Positions 56,351-64,000 of a stretch of 64,000 bases of DNA are shown here, piece by piece (the stretch's first letter is position 1; each line of letters opens with the position of its first letter). Location of the stretch: the NCBI RefSeq assembly GCF_900092025.1, contig NZ_FLTX01000020.1, forward strand, positions 1-64,000, in the 5' to 3' direction. The translations under genes and the position numbers were made by a program. Origin of the DNA: Xanthomonas bromi. Its GTDB lineage: Bacteria > Pseudomonadota > Gammaproteobacteria > Xanthomonadales > Xanthomonadaceae. The notes under the pieces were generated by a model. It was not told where the DNA came from. It searched no databases and saw only the letters and a list, made by a program, of their open reading frames with translations.

Positions 56351-57967
56351 ATGAACGACACGAACCATTCCAGTGCACTGACCACTGCCGAGATCCTTCT
56401 GGGTGGCCAATGGCAACCCAGCCTTGCCGCCGCCGGCAGCTTCCGCGCCGCCAACCCGGCCACCGGCGAGCCGATCGGACCGCACTTTCCGATCAGTAGT
56501 GCGGACGATGTGGAGGCGGCAGTGGTTGCGGCCCAGGCAGTGGCAGCGGAACTCGCGGCTGCGCCGGTCGAGCGCATCGCTGCATTTCTGGAAGGCTACG
56601 CCGACGCGCTGGACGCCGATGCCGACACCCTGGTTGCATTGGCGCATGCCGAGACGGCGTTGCCGGCGCCCACGCGCTTGCGCGGCAACGAACTGCCGCG
56701 CACCAGCGGGCAATTGCGTCAGGCTGCACAGGCGGTGCGCAGCTACAGCTGGACCCATCCCATCATCGATAGCGCGGCCAATCTGCGTTCGCACCTGGCG
56801 CCGCTGGGCAAGCCGGTAGTGGTGTTCGGCCCGAACAATTTCCCGTTCGCGTTCAATGCGATTGCCGGCAGCGATTTCGCCTCGGCGATTGCCGCGCGCA
56901 ACCCGGTCATCGCCAAAGCGCATCCGTTGCATCCGGCCACCAGCCAGCGCATGGCCGAACTCGCGCATCGCGCGCTGCTCGCGGCCGGTCTGCCTGCGGC
57001 GGCCGTGCAACTGCTGTATCACTTCGACAATGCCATCGGCGTGCGATTGGCCGGCGATGCGCGACTGGGCGCGATTGGCTTTACCGGCAGCCGTGCCGGT
57101 GGGCTGGCGCTGAAGGCCGCCGCAGATGCAGCGGGCGTGCCGTTCTATGCGGAGCTATCCAGCGTCAACCCGGTGTTCCTGTTGCCTGGCGCGCTGGCCG
57201 AACGCGGCGATGCGCTTGCGCAGGAATTCTTCGCGTCCTGCACGTTGGGGAGCGGGCAGTTCTGCACCAATCCCGGTGTGGTGGTGGTGCCGCACGGCGC
57301 AGCCGGCGACGCGTTCGTTGCAGCCACCAAGGCGCATTTCGAAGCGGCCATGCCGATGGTGCTGTTCTCCGCGTCCGGCGTACATGGCGTGCAGCGCGGG
57401 GTGGCGGATCTGCGTGCTGCCGGTGCCAGCATGCTGGCCGGCGGACACACCGGCGAGGACGGCTACCGCTATGCGCCGACCTTGTTGAGCGTGGATGCGC
57501 ACGCGTTCATTGCCAACCCGCACGCCTTGCAGGCCGAAGCCTTCGGCCCGGTGAGCCTGCTGGTGCGTGCAGCCGATGTGGCGCAAATGGCACAGGCGGC
57601 TGCCGTGTTCGAAGGCAACCTCACCGGCACGCTGTACCGCGCCGCCGACGGCAGCGACGACGCGGCATGGCAGGCCATCGCCCCGGTGCTGCGCGCGCGG
57701 GTAGGGCGGCTGATCAACAGCAAGATGCCAACCGGCGTGGCAGTGAGCGCTGCGCAGAACCACGGTGGCCCGTTCCCGAGCACCGGGCATCCGGGCTTCA
57801 CCGCCGTGGGCATGCCGGGTGCCATCCGCCGTTTTGCTGCCTTGCACAGCTACGACGCCGTGCCCGATACGTTGCTGCCTGCCGACCTGCGTGAACGCAA
57901 TCCGGGGGGTGTGGCGCGGCTGGTCGATGGGCAATGGAGCACGGCCGATCTTGGAGCGGGTGCGTGA
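56351..57967 (+). CDS. 2-oxoglutarate semialdehyde dehydrogenase
   Basis: NAD(P)-dependent aldehyde dehydrogenase, 538 residues from ATG at 56351 (MNDTNHSSALTTAEIL). Cofactor segment VVFGPNNFPFAFNA, catalytic Glu in FYAELSSVNP, and nucleophile Cys in SGQFCTNPGVV. This subfamily with FPFAFN is the ketoglutarate semialdehyde dehydrogenase group. It completes conversion of hydroxyproline to 2-oxoglutarate. A 210-base gap separates it from the deaminase; the frame open across that gap is not conserved-looking. Confidence 0.92.
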   Translation: MNDTNHSSALTTAEILLGGQWQPSLAAAGSFRAANPATGEPIGPHFPISSADDVEAAVVAAQAVAAELAAAPVERIAAFLEGYADALDADADTLVALAHAETALPAPTRLRGNELPRTSGQLRQAAQAVRSYSWTHPIIDSAANLRSHLAPLGKPVVVFGPNNFPFAFNAIAGSDFASAIAARNPVIAKAHPLHPATSQRMAELAHRALLAAGLPAAAVQLLYHFDNAIGVRLAGDARLGAIGFTGSRAGGLALKAAADAAGVPFYAELSSVNPVFLLPGALAERGDALAQEFFASCTLGSGQFCTNPGVVVVPHGAAGDAFVAATKAHFEAAMPMVLFSASGVHGVQRGVADLRAAGASMLAGGHTGEDGYRYAPTLLSVDAHAFIANPHALQAEAFGPVSLLVRAADVAQMAQAAAVFEGNLTGTLYRAADGSDDAAWQAIAPVLRARVGRLINSKMPTGVAVSAAQNHGGPFPSTGHPGFTAVGMPGAIRRFAALHSYDAVPDTLLPADLRERNPGGVARLVDGQWSTADLGAGA

Positions 57968-59163
57968 GCAGCCAGATCGGCGGGCTGTCGCTGGAGCAGG
58001 CCCGCGCGCAACTCGCGCCGTGGACGCAGCGCGCCGCGCCGATCGCCACGGACGAATACGAGCGTCGCATCGAGCGCGCACGCAGCCTGATGCGCGCACA
58101 GGGCGTGGATGCCGTGTTGATCGGCGCCGGCACGTCGCTGCGCTATTTCACCGGCGTGCCGTGGGGGGCGAGCGAGCGTCTGGTTGCACTGCTGCTGACC
58201 TCGAACGGCGACCCGGTGTTGATCTGTCCCGCGTTCGAAGAAGGCTCGCTGGATGCGGTGCTGAAGATTCCGGTGGCCAAATTCCTGTGGGAAGAACACG
58301 ACGATCCGTATGCATTGGCGGTACAGGCCATGGACGAGCGCCATGCGCATGCCTTGGCACTGGACCCGGGCATTGCGTTCGCCGTGCACACCGGTCTGCG
58401 CGCGCATTGGGGCAGGGCGATTCGCGATGCCGGCTCGATCATCGATGGCTGTCGCATGTGCAAGTCGCCGGCCGAACTGGCATTGATGCAACAGGCCTGC
58501 GACATGACCTTGCTGGTGCAGCGGCTGGCCGCCGGCATCGCGCACGAGGGCATCGGCACCGATCAATTGGTGCGCTTCATCGATGAGGCGCATCGCGCGC
58601 TGGGCGCCGATAACGGTTCGACCTTCTGCATCGTGCAGTACGGCCACGCCACGGCGTTTCCGCATGGCATCCCGGGTGTGCAGCACCTGCGCGAAGGCGA
58701 ACTGGTGCTGATCGATACCGGCTGCACCGTGCAGGGCTACCACTCCGATATCACCCGGACCTGGATCTACGGTGCCCCCAACGCTGCGCAGCAGCGCATC
58801 TGGGACCTGGAGCAGGCCGCGCAGGCGGCGGCATTTGCGGCGATTCGTCCTGGCGTGGCGTGCGAGGCGGTGGACCAGGCTGCACGCAAGGTGCTGGAAG
58901 CCGCCGGGCTCGGGCCCGACTATCGTCTGCCCGGGCTGCCGCATCGCACCGGCCACGGGTGCGGCTTGGCGATTCACGAGGCGCCGTATCTGGTACGCGG
59001 CAATCCACTGCCGCTGCAGCCGGGCATGTGCGCCAGCAACGAACCGATGATCGTGGTGCCGGCGCAATTCGGTGTGCGCCTGGAAGACCATTTCTCTGTC
59101 ACCGACGCTGGCGCGCAGTGGTTCACGCCGCCGTCGCTGGCGATCGATCAACCGTTTGCGTGA
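57964..59163 (+). CDS. M24-family Xaa-Pro peptidase
   Basis: 399 residues from GTG at 57964, overlapping the previous stop (GTGA). A creatinase-like N-terminal domain precedes a pita-bread metallopeptidase domain. Metal ligands: Asp in LIDTGC, Asp in YHSDITRTW, His in RTGHGCGLAIHE, Glu in SNEPMIV and Glu in RLEDHFSV. Such enzymes release residues ahead of Pro; in this operon it may free hydroxyproline from dipeptides. It ends the coupled operon. Confidence 0.92.
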   Translation: MSSQIGGLSLEQARAQLAPWTQRAAPIATDEYERRIERARSLMRAQGVDAVLIGAGTSLRYFTGVPWGASERLVALLLTSNGDPVLICPAFEEGSLDAVLKIPVAKFLWEEHDDPYALAVQAMDERHAHALALDPGIAFAVHTGLRAHWGRAIRDAGSIIDGCRMCKSPAELALMQQACDMTLLVQRLAAGIAHEGIGTDQLVRFIDEAHRALGADNGSTFCIVQYGHATAFPHGIPGVQHLREGELVLIDTGCTVQGYHSDITRTWIYGAPNAAQQRIWDLEQAAQAAAFAAIRPGVACEAVDQAARKVLEAAGLGPDYRLPGLPHRTGHGCGLAIHEAPYLVRGNPLPLQPGMCASNEPMIVVPAQFGVRLEDHFSVTDAGAQWFTPPSLAIDQPFA

Positions 59164-59314
59164 GTTGCATTCAACACGCAGCGCAATGTGCGCGCAGCGC
59201 GTGATCTCCCTGGGAGCGCGCTCGCGCGAAGCGCTTAATCAATAACGCTACATCACATAAAAGCAGCCCTGCTGTACACGTTTTAGGATTGGTCGTCATT
59301 ATTGGAGCGAATGC

Positions 59315-61132
59315 ATGAAGCACCTGCGTCCTGTCGCCATCGGTCTGCTTGCAGCCGCGTTGTTCACCGCCTGCAAGCCGGCACCGCCCGCACCGCAGCA
59401 GGCGGCCACGCCGACCTCTGCCACAACCAGCGAACAGGCTGCCAAGGCCTTCGATGCGCTGCTGGACAAGCAGTGGCAATACCAGCTGCAGCACAACCCG
59501 GAGTTCGCCAGCATCATCGGCGACAAGCGTTACAACGACCGCTGGAGCGATTATTCGCTTGCGGCCGTGCACGCAGAGCGCGCTGCAACCGCCGACCTGC
59601 TTGAGCAGTTCCAAGCGGTGGATGCCAAGGCACTGGACGAGCAGCGCCAACTCAGCCTGCAGATGATGCTGGGCCAGCTGCGCGACAAGCTGGAGGGCCT
59701 CGACCTCAAGACCTATGCGATGCCGCTGGAGCCGATCGGTGGTATCCAGCTGGCGTTGGCCGGGTATGGCGATGCGTTTCCGTTCGAAGACGCCAAGGAT
59801 TACCAGGACTACATCGCACGACTGCAGGCCATTCCGACCGTGATCGAGCAGGTCATCGCGGTGTCGCGCCAGGGGGCGAAGGATGGCCTGACCCAACCGC
59901 GTTATCTGCTGAAACGCCTGCCCGGGCAGATCGACAAGATCGCCGCGCTCAGCGGCGAGCAGAGCCCCTTCGCCTCGCCATTGAAAAAGCTCGATGCCGC
60001 CGTGCCGGCCGATCAGCGCGACGCGTTGCGCAAACAATTGCTGGCAGCGATCGATCAGCAGGTGCGCCCGGCCTACGGCAAGCTGGCCGCGTTCGTGCGC
60101 GACGAATACGCCGCGCAGGGACGCGCCCAGGAAGGCGTGTGGTCGCTGCCCGATGGCGAGCACCGTTATCGCTATGCCATCCACATGCAGACCACCACCG
60201 ACATGGCGCCGGAGGACATCCACCAGATCGGTTTGAAGGAGGTGGCGCGTATCGAAGACGAGATGACGGTGATCGCCAAGGCGCAGGGGTTTGCCGATCT
60301 GGCCAGCTTCCGCAAGGCGGTGGAGACCGACAAGCGCCACTTCGCCATCTCGGGCGAGCAGATTCTGCAGCAGTACCGCCAGTACATCGCCGCAATGGAG
60401 CCGGAGTTGCCCAAGCTGTTCGGGCATCTTCCCAAGACGCCGCTGGAGGTGCAGGCGATGCCGGCGTTCCGGAGTGCCGCGCCGGGCGCCGAATACTGGC
60501 AAAGCAACCCGAAAGGCACCAAGCCGGCGATCGTGAAGGTCAACACCAGCGACTTCGCCAGCCGCACGCTGATCAATATCGAAACCACCGCCTATCACGA
60601 AGGCGTGCCGGGACACCATCTGCAGATCTCGCTTGCGCAGACGCTGCCGTTACCGCCGTTCCGCCAGCAGGCCGGCTACAACGCCTATATCGAAGGCTGG
60701 GCGCTGTATGCCGAGCGCCTGGGCAAGGAGATCGGCTTCTTCAAGGACCCGTACAACGATTACGGCCGGCTGTCCGGCGAGCTGTTGCGCGCCAACCGCC
60801 TGGTGCTGGATACCGGCGTGCACTACAAGCGCTGGAACCGGCAGCAGATGGTGGATTTCTTCCACGCCCATCCGTCCGACGACGAACCCAGTATCCAGTC
60901 CGAAACCGACCGCTACATCGTGTGGCCGGGCCAGGCGCTGGGTTATAAGCTCGGCGAGTTGCAAATCCTGGCGCTGCGTGCCGAAGCCGAGAAAGAGCTG
61001 GGCGACCGTTTCGATGTGCGCGCCTTCCACGATGCGGTGCTGGGCGGTGGTGCAATGCCGCTGGCGATGCTGCAACAACGCGTGCGGCAGTGGATTGCGC
61101 AAACCAAGACGAGACCGGAGGCACATCAATGA
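59315..61132 (+). CDS. DUF885 family lipoprotein (metallopeptidase-like) 1
   Basis: 605 residues. A signal peptide ends in a lipobox LFTAC (Cys near residue 20), so it should be lipid-anchored in the envelope. The DUF885 body carries the zinc-type motif TAYHEGVPGHHLQ near residue 430, the His-Glu-x-x-x-Gly-His-His form that suggests peptidase activity, and WALYAERLG after it. It follows the M24 peptidase by 151 bases, and its stop overlaps the second DUF885 gene by three bases. Confidence 0.88.
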   Translation: MKHLRPVAIGLLAAALFTACKPAPPAPQQAATPTSATTSEQAAKAFDALLDKQWQYQLQHNPEFASIIGDKRYNDRWSDYSLAAVHAERAATADLLEQFQAVDAKALDEQRQLSLQMMLGQLRDKLEGLDLKTYAMPLEPIGGIQLALAGYGDAFPFEDAKDYQDYIARLQAIPTVIEQVIAVSRQGAKDGLTQPRYLLKRLPGQIDKIAALSGEQSPFASPLKKLDAAVPADQRDALRKQLLAAIDQQVRPAYGKLAAFVRDEYAAQGRAQEGVWSLPDGEHRYRYAIHMQTTTDMAPEDIHQIGLKEVARIEDEMTVIAKAQGFADLASFRKAVETDKRHFAISGEQILQQYRQYIAAMEPELPKLFGHLPKTPLEVQAMPAFRSAAPGAEYWQSNPKGTKPAIVKVNTSDFASRTLINIETTAYHEGVPGHHLQISLAQTLPLPPFRQQAGYNAYIEGWALYAERLGKEIGFFKDPYNDYGRLSGELLRANRLVLDTGVHYKRWNRQQMVDFFHAHPSDDEPSIQSETDRYIVWPGQALGYKLGELQILALRAEAEKELGDRFDVRAFHDAVLGGGAMPLAMLQQRVRQWIAQTKTRPEAHQ

Positions 61133-62991
61133 ACACCGGCAGCGCGTTACGCGCGAGCGCATTGAGTTTCTTGATCGCAGCCAGCCTGAGCGGTCTTGCC
61201 CTGCCTGTACAGGCGGCCGACGCTGCTGCGGCGGCCACGCAGAACACCGCGGCAGCACGCTTCAAGGCCTTGTACACGCGCGAATGGCGCTGGCGCCAGG
61301 CGCAGCTGTCCGGCGCGGTGGACGAAGACAACCAGGCCACGCAGGAGCAACAGGCCGACCATCTGCCCAAGGTCGATGTCGCCACGCAGAACCTGCGCAC
61401 CGCTTACTGGCAACAGGCGTTGAAGGACCTGGATGCCATCCCGCAGGCGCAGTTGTCGGCCGAGGATCAGGTGAGTTATCAGGTGTACCGGCAGCAGTTG
61501 CTGGTGCTGCTGGATCAGCAGCGTTTTCGCGCCTGGGAAATGCCGTTCAACAGCGACTCGGCGTTCTGGAGCGATCTGGGATTCAGCGCCGACGCCAAGC
61601 CGCGCACGCGCGAGGACTACCAGCGTTATCTGAAGCTGTTGGCTGACATCCCGCGCTATTTCGCCGAGCACACCGACAATATGCGCGCCGGACTGGCGCG
61701 TGGTTTCAGCCAACCCAAGGTCACCTTGACCGGTCGCGACCAATCCATCGCCGATGTGGCGCAAGCCAAGGGCGAGTCCAATCCGTTCTACGCGCCGTTC
61801 AAGCAGATGCCCGCAACGTTGCCGGCCGATGTGCAGGCGCAACTGCGCAAGCAGGCGGTCAAGACCATCGAGACGCAGGTGCTGCCGGCGTACGCCAAGC
61901 TGCTGGACTTCATCCGCAACGACTACCAGCCGCATGCGCGCACCACGCTGGCCGCCGAAGCCTTGCCGGACGGGCAGGCGTATTACCGCGCGCAGATTCG
62001 CGAATTCACCACGCTGGAGTTGAGCCCCGATCAGATCCATCAGATCGGCTTGCAGGAAGTAGCCAAGCTGCGCACGCAGATGGACCAGACCATCGCTGCC
62101 AGCGGCTTCAAACCGCCGGCCGGGCAGGCGGTGTTTCCGGCATTTCTGCATTTCCTGCGCACCGACCCGCAGTTCTACGCAAAAACGCCGGAAGAGCTGC
62201 TCAAGCAGGCAGCGTGGATCGCCAAGCGCGTGGACGCCAAGGTAGGCGATTACATCGGCCGCTTGCCACGTCGCCGTTTTGCGATCGAGCCGGTGCCGCC
62301 GGAGCTGGCGCCGTTCTACACAGGAGGCCGTGGCGGCCCGGGCATCTATCTGGTCAACACCTACAACCTGCCATCGCGGCCGTTGTACAACCTGACCGCG
62401 CTGACCCTGCACGAGTCCTCGCCAGGCCACGCGCTGCAGATGCCGCTTGCGGCAGAGGCGCAAGGGCTGCCGGAGTTCCGCCGCTACAGCTTCATTTCCG
62501 CCTACGGCGAAGGTTGGGCGGTGTATTCGGAGTATCTGGGCCAGGAAATGGGCCTGTACGACACGCCCTACGACCGCTTCGGGTACCTGACCTACCAGAT
62601 GTGGCGTGCCTGCCGCCTGGTGATCGACACCGGCATCCACCACAAGGGCTGGACGCGCGAGCAGGCACAGGCCTACCTGCGCGACAACACCGCGCTGAGC
62701 GAGCACGAAATCACGACCGAAGTGGACCGCTATATCGCCTGGCCGGGGCAGGCACTGTCGTACTACCTGGGCGAGTTGAAGATGCTTGAGCTCCGCCACA
62801 AGGCGGAAGCCGCACTGGGCGAGATGTTCGACCTGCGCAACTTCCACGATGCGGTGCTGCAGACCGGCTCGGTGCCGTTGCCGGTGCTGGAAGCACGCAT
62901 CGACCGCTTCATCGCCGACGGTGGCGCGTCGCCGTATCCCAAGGACGCTGCAGACGCATCGGCAGAAGCCAAGGCGTCTGCCAGCGACTGA
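61129..62991 (+). CDS. DUF885 family secreted protein 2
   Basis: 620 residues from ATG at 61129, coupled to the first copy (ATGA overlap). A cleavable signal peptide (MNTGSALRASALSFLIAASL and on, ending VQAAD) indicates a periplasmic protein, not a lipoprotein. The motif LTLHESSPGHALQ near residue 428 matches the first copy except that the second His of GHH is Ala. GEGWAVYSEYLGQEMGLYD follows. The two are tandem paralogues with different anchoring. Confidence 0.88.
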   Translation: MNTGSALRASALSFLIAASLSGLALPVQAADAAAAATQNTAAARFKALYTREWRWRQAQLSGAVDEDNQATQEQQADHLPKVDVATQNLRTAYWQQALKDLDAIPQAQLSAEDQVSYQVYRQQLLVLLDQQRFRAWEMPFNSDSAFWSDLGFSADAKPRTREDYQRYLKLLADIPRYFAEHTDNMRAGLARGFSQPKVTLTGRDQSIADVAQAKGESNPFYAPFKQMPATLPADVQAQLRKQAVKTIETQVLPAYAKLLDFIRNDYQPHARTTLAAEALPDGQAYYRAQIREFTTLELSPDQIHQIGLQEVAKLRTQMDQTIAASGFKPPAGQAVFPAFLHFLRTDPQFYAKTPEELLKQAAWIAKRVDAKVGDYIGRLPRRRFAIEPVPPELAPFYTGGRGGPGIYLVNTYNLPSRPLYNLTALTLHESSPGHALQMPLAAEAQGLPEFRRYSFISAYGEGWAVYSEYLGQEMGLYDTPYDRFGYLTYQMWRACRLVIDTGIHHKGWTREQAQAYLRDNTALSEHEITTEVDRYIAWPGQALSYYLGELKMLELRHKAEAALGEMFDLRNFHDAVLQTGSVPLPVLEARIDRFIADGGASPYPKDAADASAEAKASASD

Positions 62992-63053
62992 TACGTACAT
63001 GCACGTCATGGTTTCACTGCAGTAACCGCGCTTTCCACACTTCGGGGCGACCT

Positions 63054-64000
63054 ATGACCGCACACGCTGCGACCACGCAAGGCAAGTTCCACAAGCGGCT
63101 CAGCCTGACCGACCTGACGTTTATCGGGCTGGGTTCGATCTTCGGCTCAGGGTGGTTGTTTTCGGCCAGCCACGTATCCTCGATCGCGGGGCCGGCCGGC
63201 ATCGTGTCGTGGATTCTGGGTGGCATCGCGGTGCTGCTGCTTGGGCTGGTGTATTGCGAACTCGGTGCGGCGTTGCCGCGGGCGGGCGGGGTGGTGCGCT
63301 ACCCGGAGTATTCGCATGGTGCCTTGCTCGGTTCGTTGACCGGCTTCATCACCCTGATCGCGTTTTCCAGCTTGATCGCCATCGAAGTGGAAGCCGCACG
63401 GCAATATGCGGCGGCGTGGTTCCCGTGGCTGAGCCAGCCGAACAGCACGCACCCCAGCATCTGGGGCTGGCTGGTGCAGCTGGCCTTGCTGGTGCTGTTT
63501 TTCCTGCTCAACTATTTCAGCGTCAAGACCTTTGCGTTGGCCAACAACATCATCAGCGTCTTCAAGTTTCTGGTGCCGATCCTGGTGATCGTGTTGCTGA
63601 TGAAGCACTTCAATACAGGCAATCTGAGCGTGCACGGGTTCGCACCCTCGGGCATGGCCGGTGTAGAAGCGGCGATCTCGGCCGGCGGCATCATCTTTGC
63701 GTATCTGGGGTTGACCCCGATCGTGTCGGTGGCCAGCGAGGTGCGCGACCCACAGCGCAATATTCCGATTGCGCTGATCCTGTCGGTGGCGCTGTCCACG
63801 GTGATTTATGTGCTGCTGCAGCTGGCGTTTCTGGGCAGCATTCCGGCCGCGCAGCTGGCACAAGGCTGGGCCGGCATCGACAAGGCGTTCTCGCTGCCGT
63901 ACCACGATATCGCGCTGGCGCTGGGCATGGCATGGCTGGCCGCGCTGGTGATCTGCGATGCGATGGTGTCGCCCAGCGGCACCGGCAATATCTACATGAA
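63054..64000 (+). CDS. APC-family amino acid permease (cut by window end)
   Basis: Starts ATG at 63054 (MTAHAATTQGKFHKRL) and continues past the window, so about 315 residues are seen. At least eight membrane helices are visible; the first has FIGLGSIFGSGWLFSA, the glycine-rich helix of APC transporters. Later EVRDPQRNIPIAL marks the loop before helix 7. It follows the DUF885 pair by 62 bases and may import the amino acids they release. Substrate unknown. Confidence 0.88.
   Translation, partial: MTAHAATTQGKFHKRLSLTDLTFIGLGSIFGSGWLFSASHVSSIAGPAGIVSWILGGIAVLLLGLVYCELGAALPRAGGVVRYPEYSHGALLGSLTGFITLIAFSSLIAIEVEAARQYAAAWFPWLSQPNSTHPSIWGWLVQLALLVLFFLLNYFSVKTFALANNIISVFKFLVPILVIVLLMKHFNTGNLSVHGFAPSGMAGVEAAISAGGIIFAYLGLTPIVSVASEVRDPQRNIPIALILSVALSTVIYVLLQLAFLGSIPAAQLAQGWAGIDKAFSLPYHDIALALGMAWLAALVICDAMVSPSGTGNIYM

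Overview
The window reads as chromosome of a plant-associated Xanthomonas. It carries the full xanthan cluster gumB-gumM, high G+C third positions, and the gammaproteobacterial block thrS-infC-rpmI-rplT-pheS-pheT-ihfA-merR directly before gum. Species cannot be fixed from sequence alone.

Layout. 1-1196: a YefM/YoeB toxin-antitoxin pair with its operator, then a decayed tyrosine integrase fused to one end of an IS3-type element. 1628-9508: translation genes (thrS, infC with a rare ATC start, rpmI, rplT, pheS, pheT), ihfA, a MerR-type regulator and tRNA-Pro(GGG). 9509-25576: xanthan export and assembly. GumD, M, H, K and I build the lipid-linked pentasaccharide, GumF/G acetylate, GumL pyruvylates, GumJ flips, GumE polymerises, and GumB/C export. 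A cupin gene and gumN follow. 25629-26466: a dead IS5-family copy with intact ends lies nine bases past the convergent dxs. 28827-32796: HNH nuclease, acyl-CoA dehydrogenase, LEA14-like lipoprotein and lipocalin.

32977-42422: a compact 9.4-kb element sits in the 3' end of tRNA-Phe, bounded by a 52-bp direct repeat. All confident genes lie on the minus strand: a P4-type integrase, small HTH proteins, a 1187-residue Toprim-helicase replication protein, a probable HK97-like capsid protein, a frameshifted ORF, a Mor-like protein and tiny genes. It looks like a phage-satellite or phage-plasmid-like element carrying a capsid gene but no recognisable terminase, portal, protease or tail gene. Paired ATTCC-N5-GGAAT operators and candidate integrase arm sites are visible. 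This is the most interesting part of the window.

42807-50395: a small hypothetical gene, a frameshifted secreted-protein pseudogene, a methyltransferase, an EmrE-like pseudogene, a LOV-domain hybrid histidine kinase, yggX, mutY and ftsY. 50601-59163: a trans-4-hydroxyproline catabolic operon with a divergent PAS-AraC regulator: epimerase, three-subunit dehydrogenase, deaminase, semialdehyde dehydrogenase and a proline-type M24 peptidase. Together these would turn hydroxyproline into 2-oxoglutarate, a plausible way to use plant cell-wall hydroxyproline-rich proteins. 59315-64000: two tandem DUF885 metallopeptidase-like proteins and an APC permease cut by the window end.

Several genes show frameshifts (integrase relic, IS5 transposase, the island ORF at 33878-34236, the pseudogenes at 43313 and 44841). 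I read most as real decay because other nearby genes are intact, but raw reads would be needed to exclude sequencing error.
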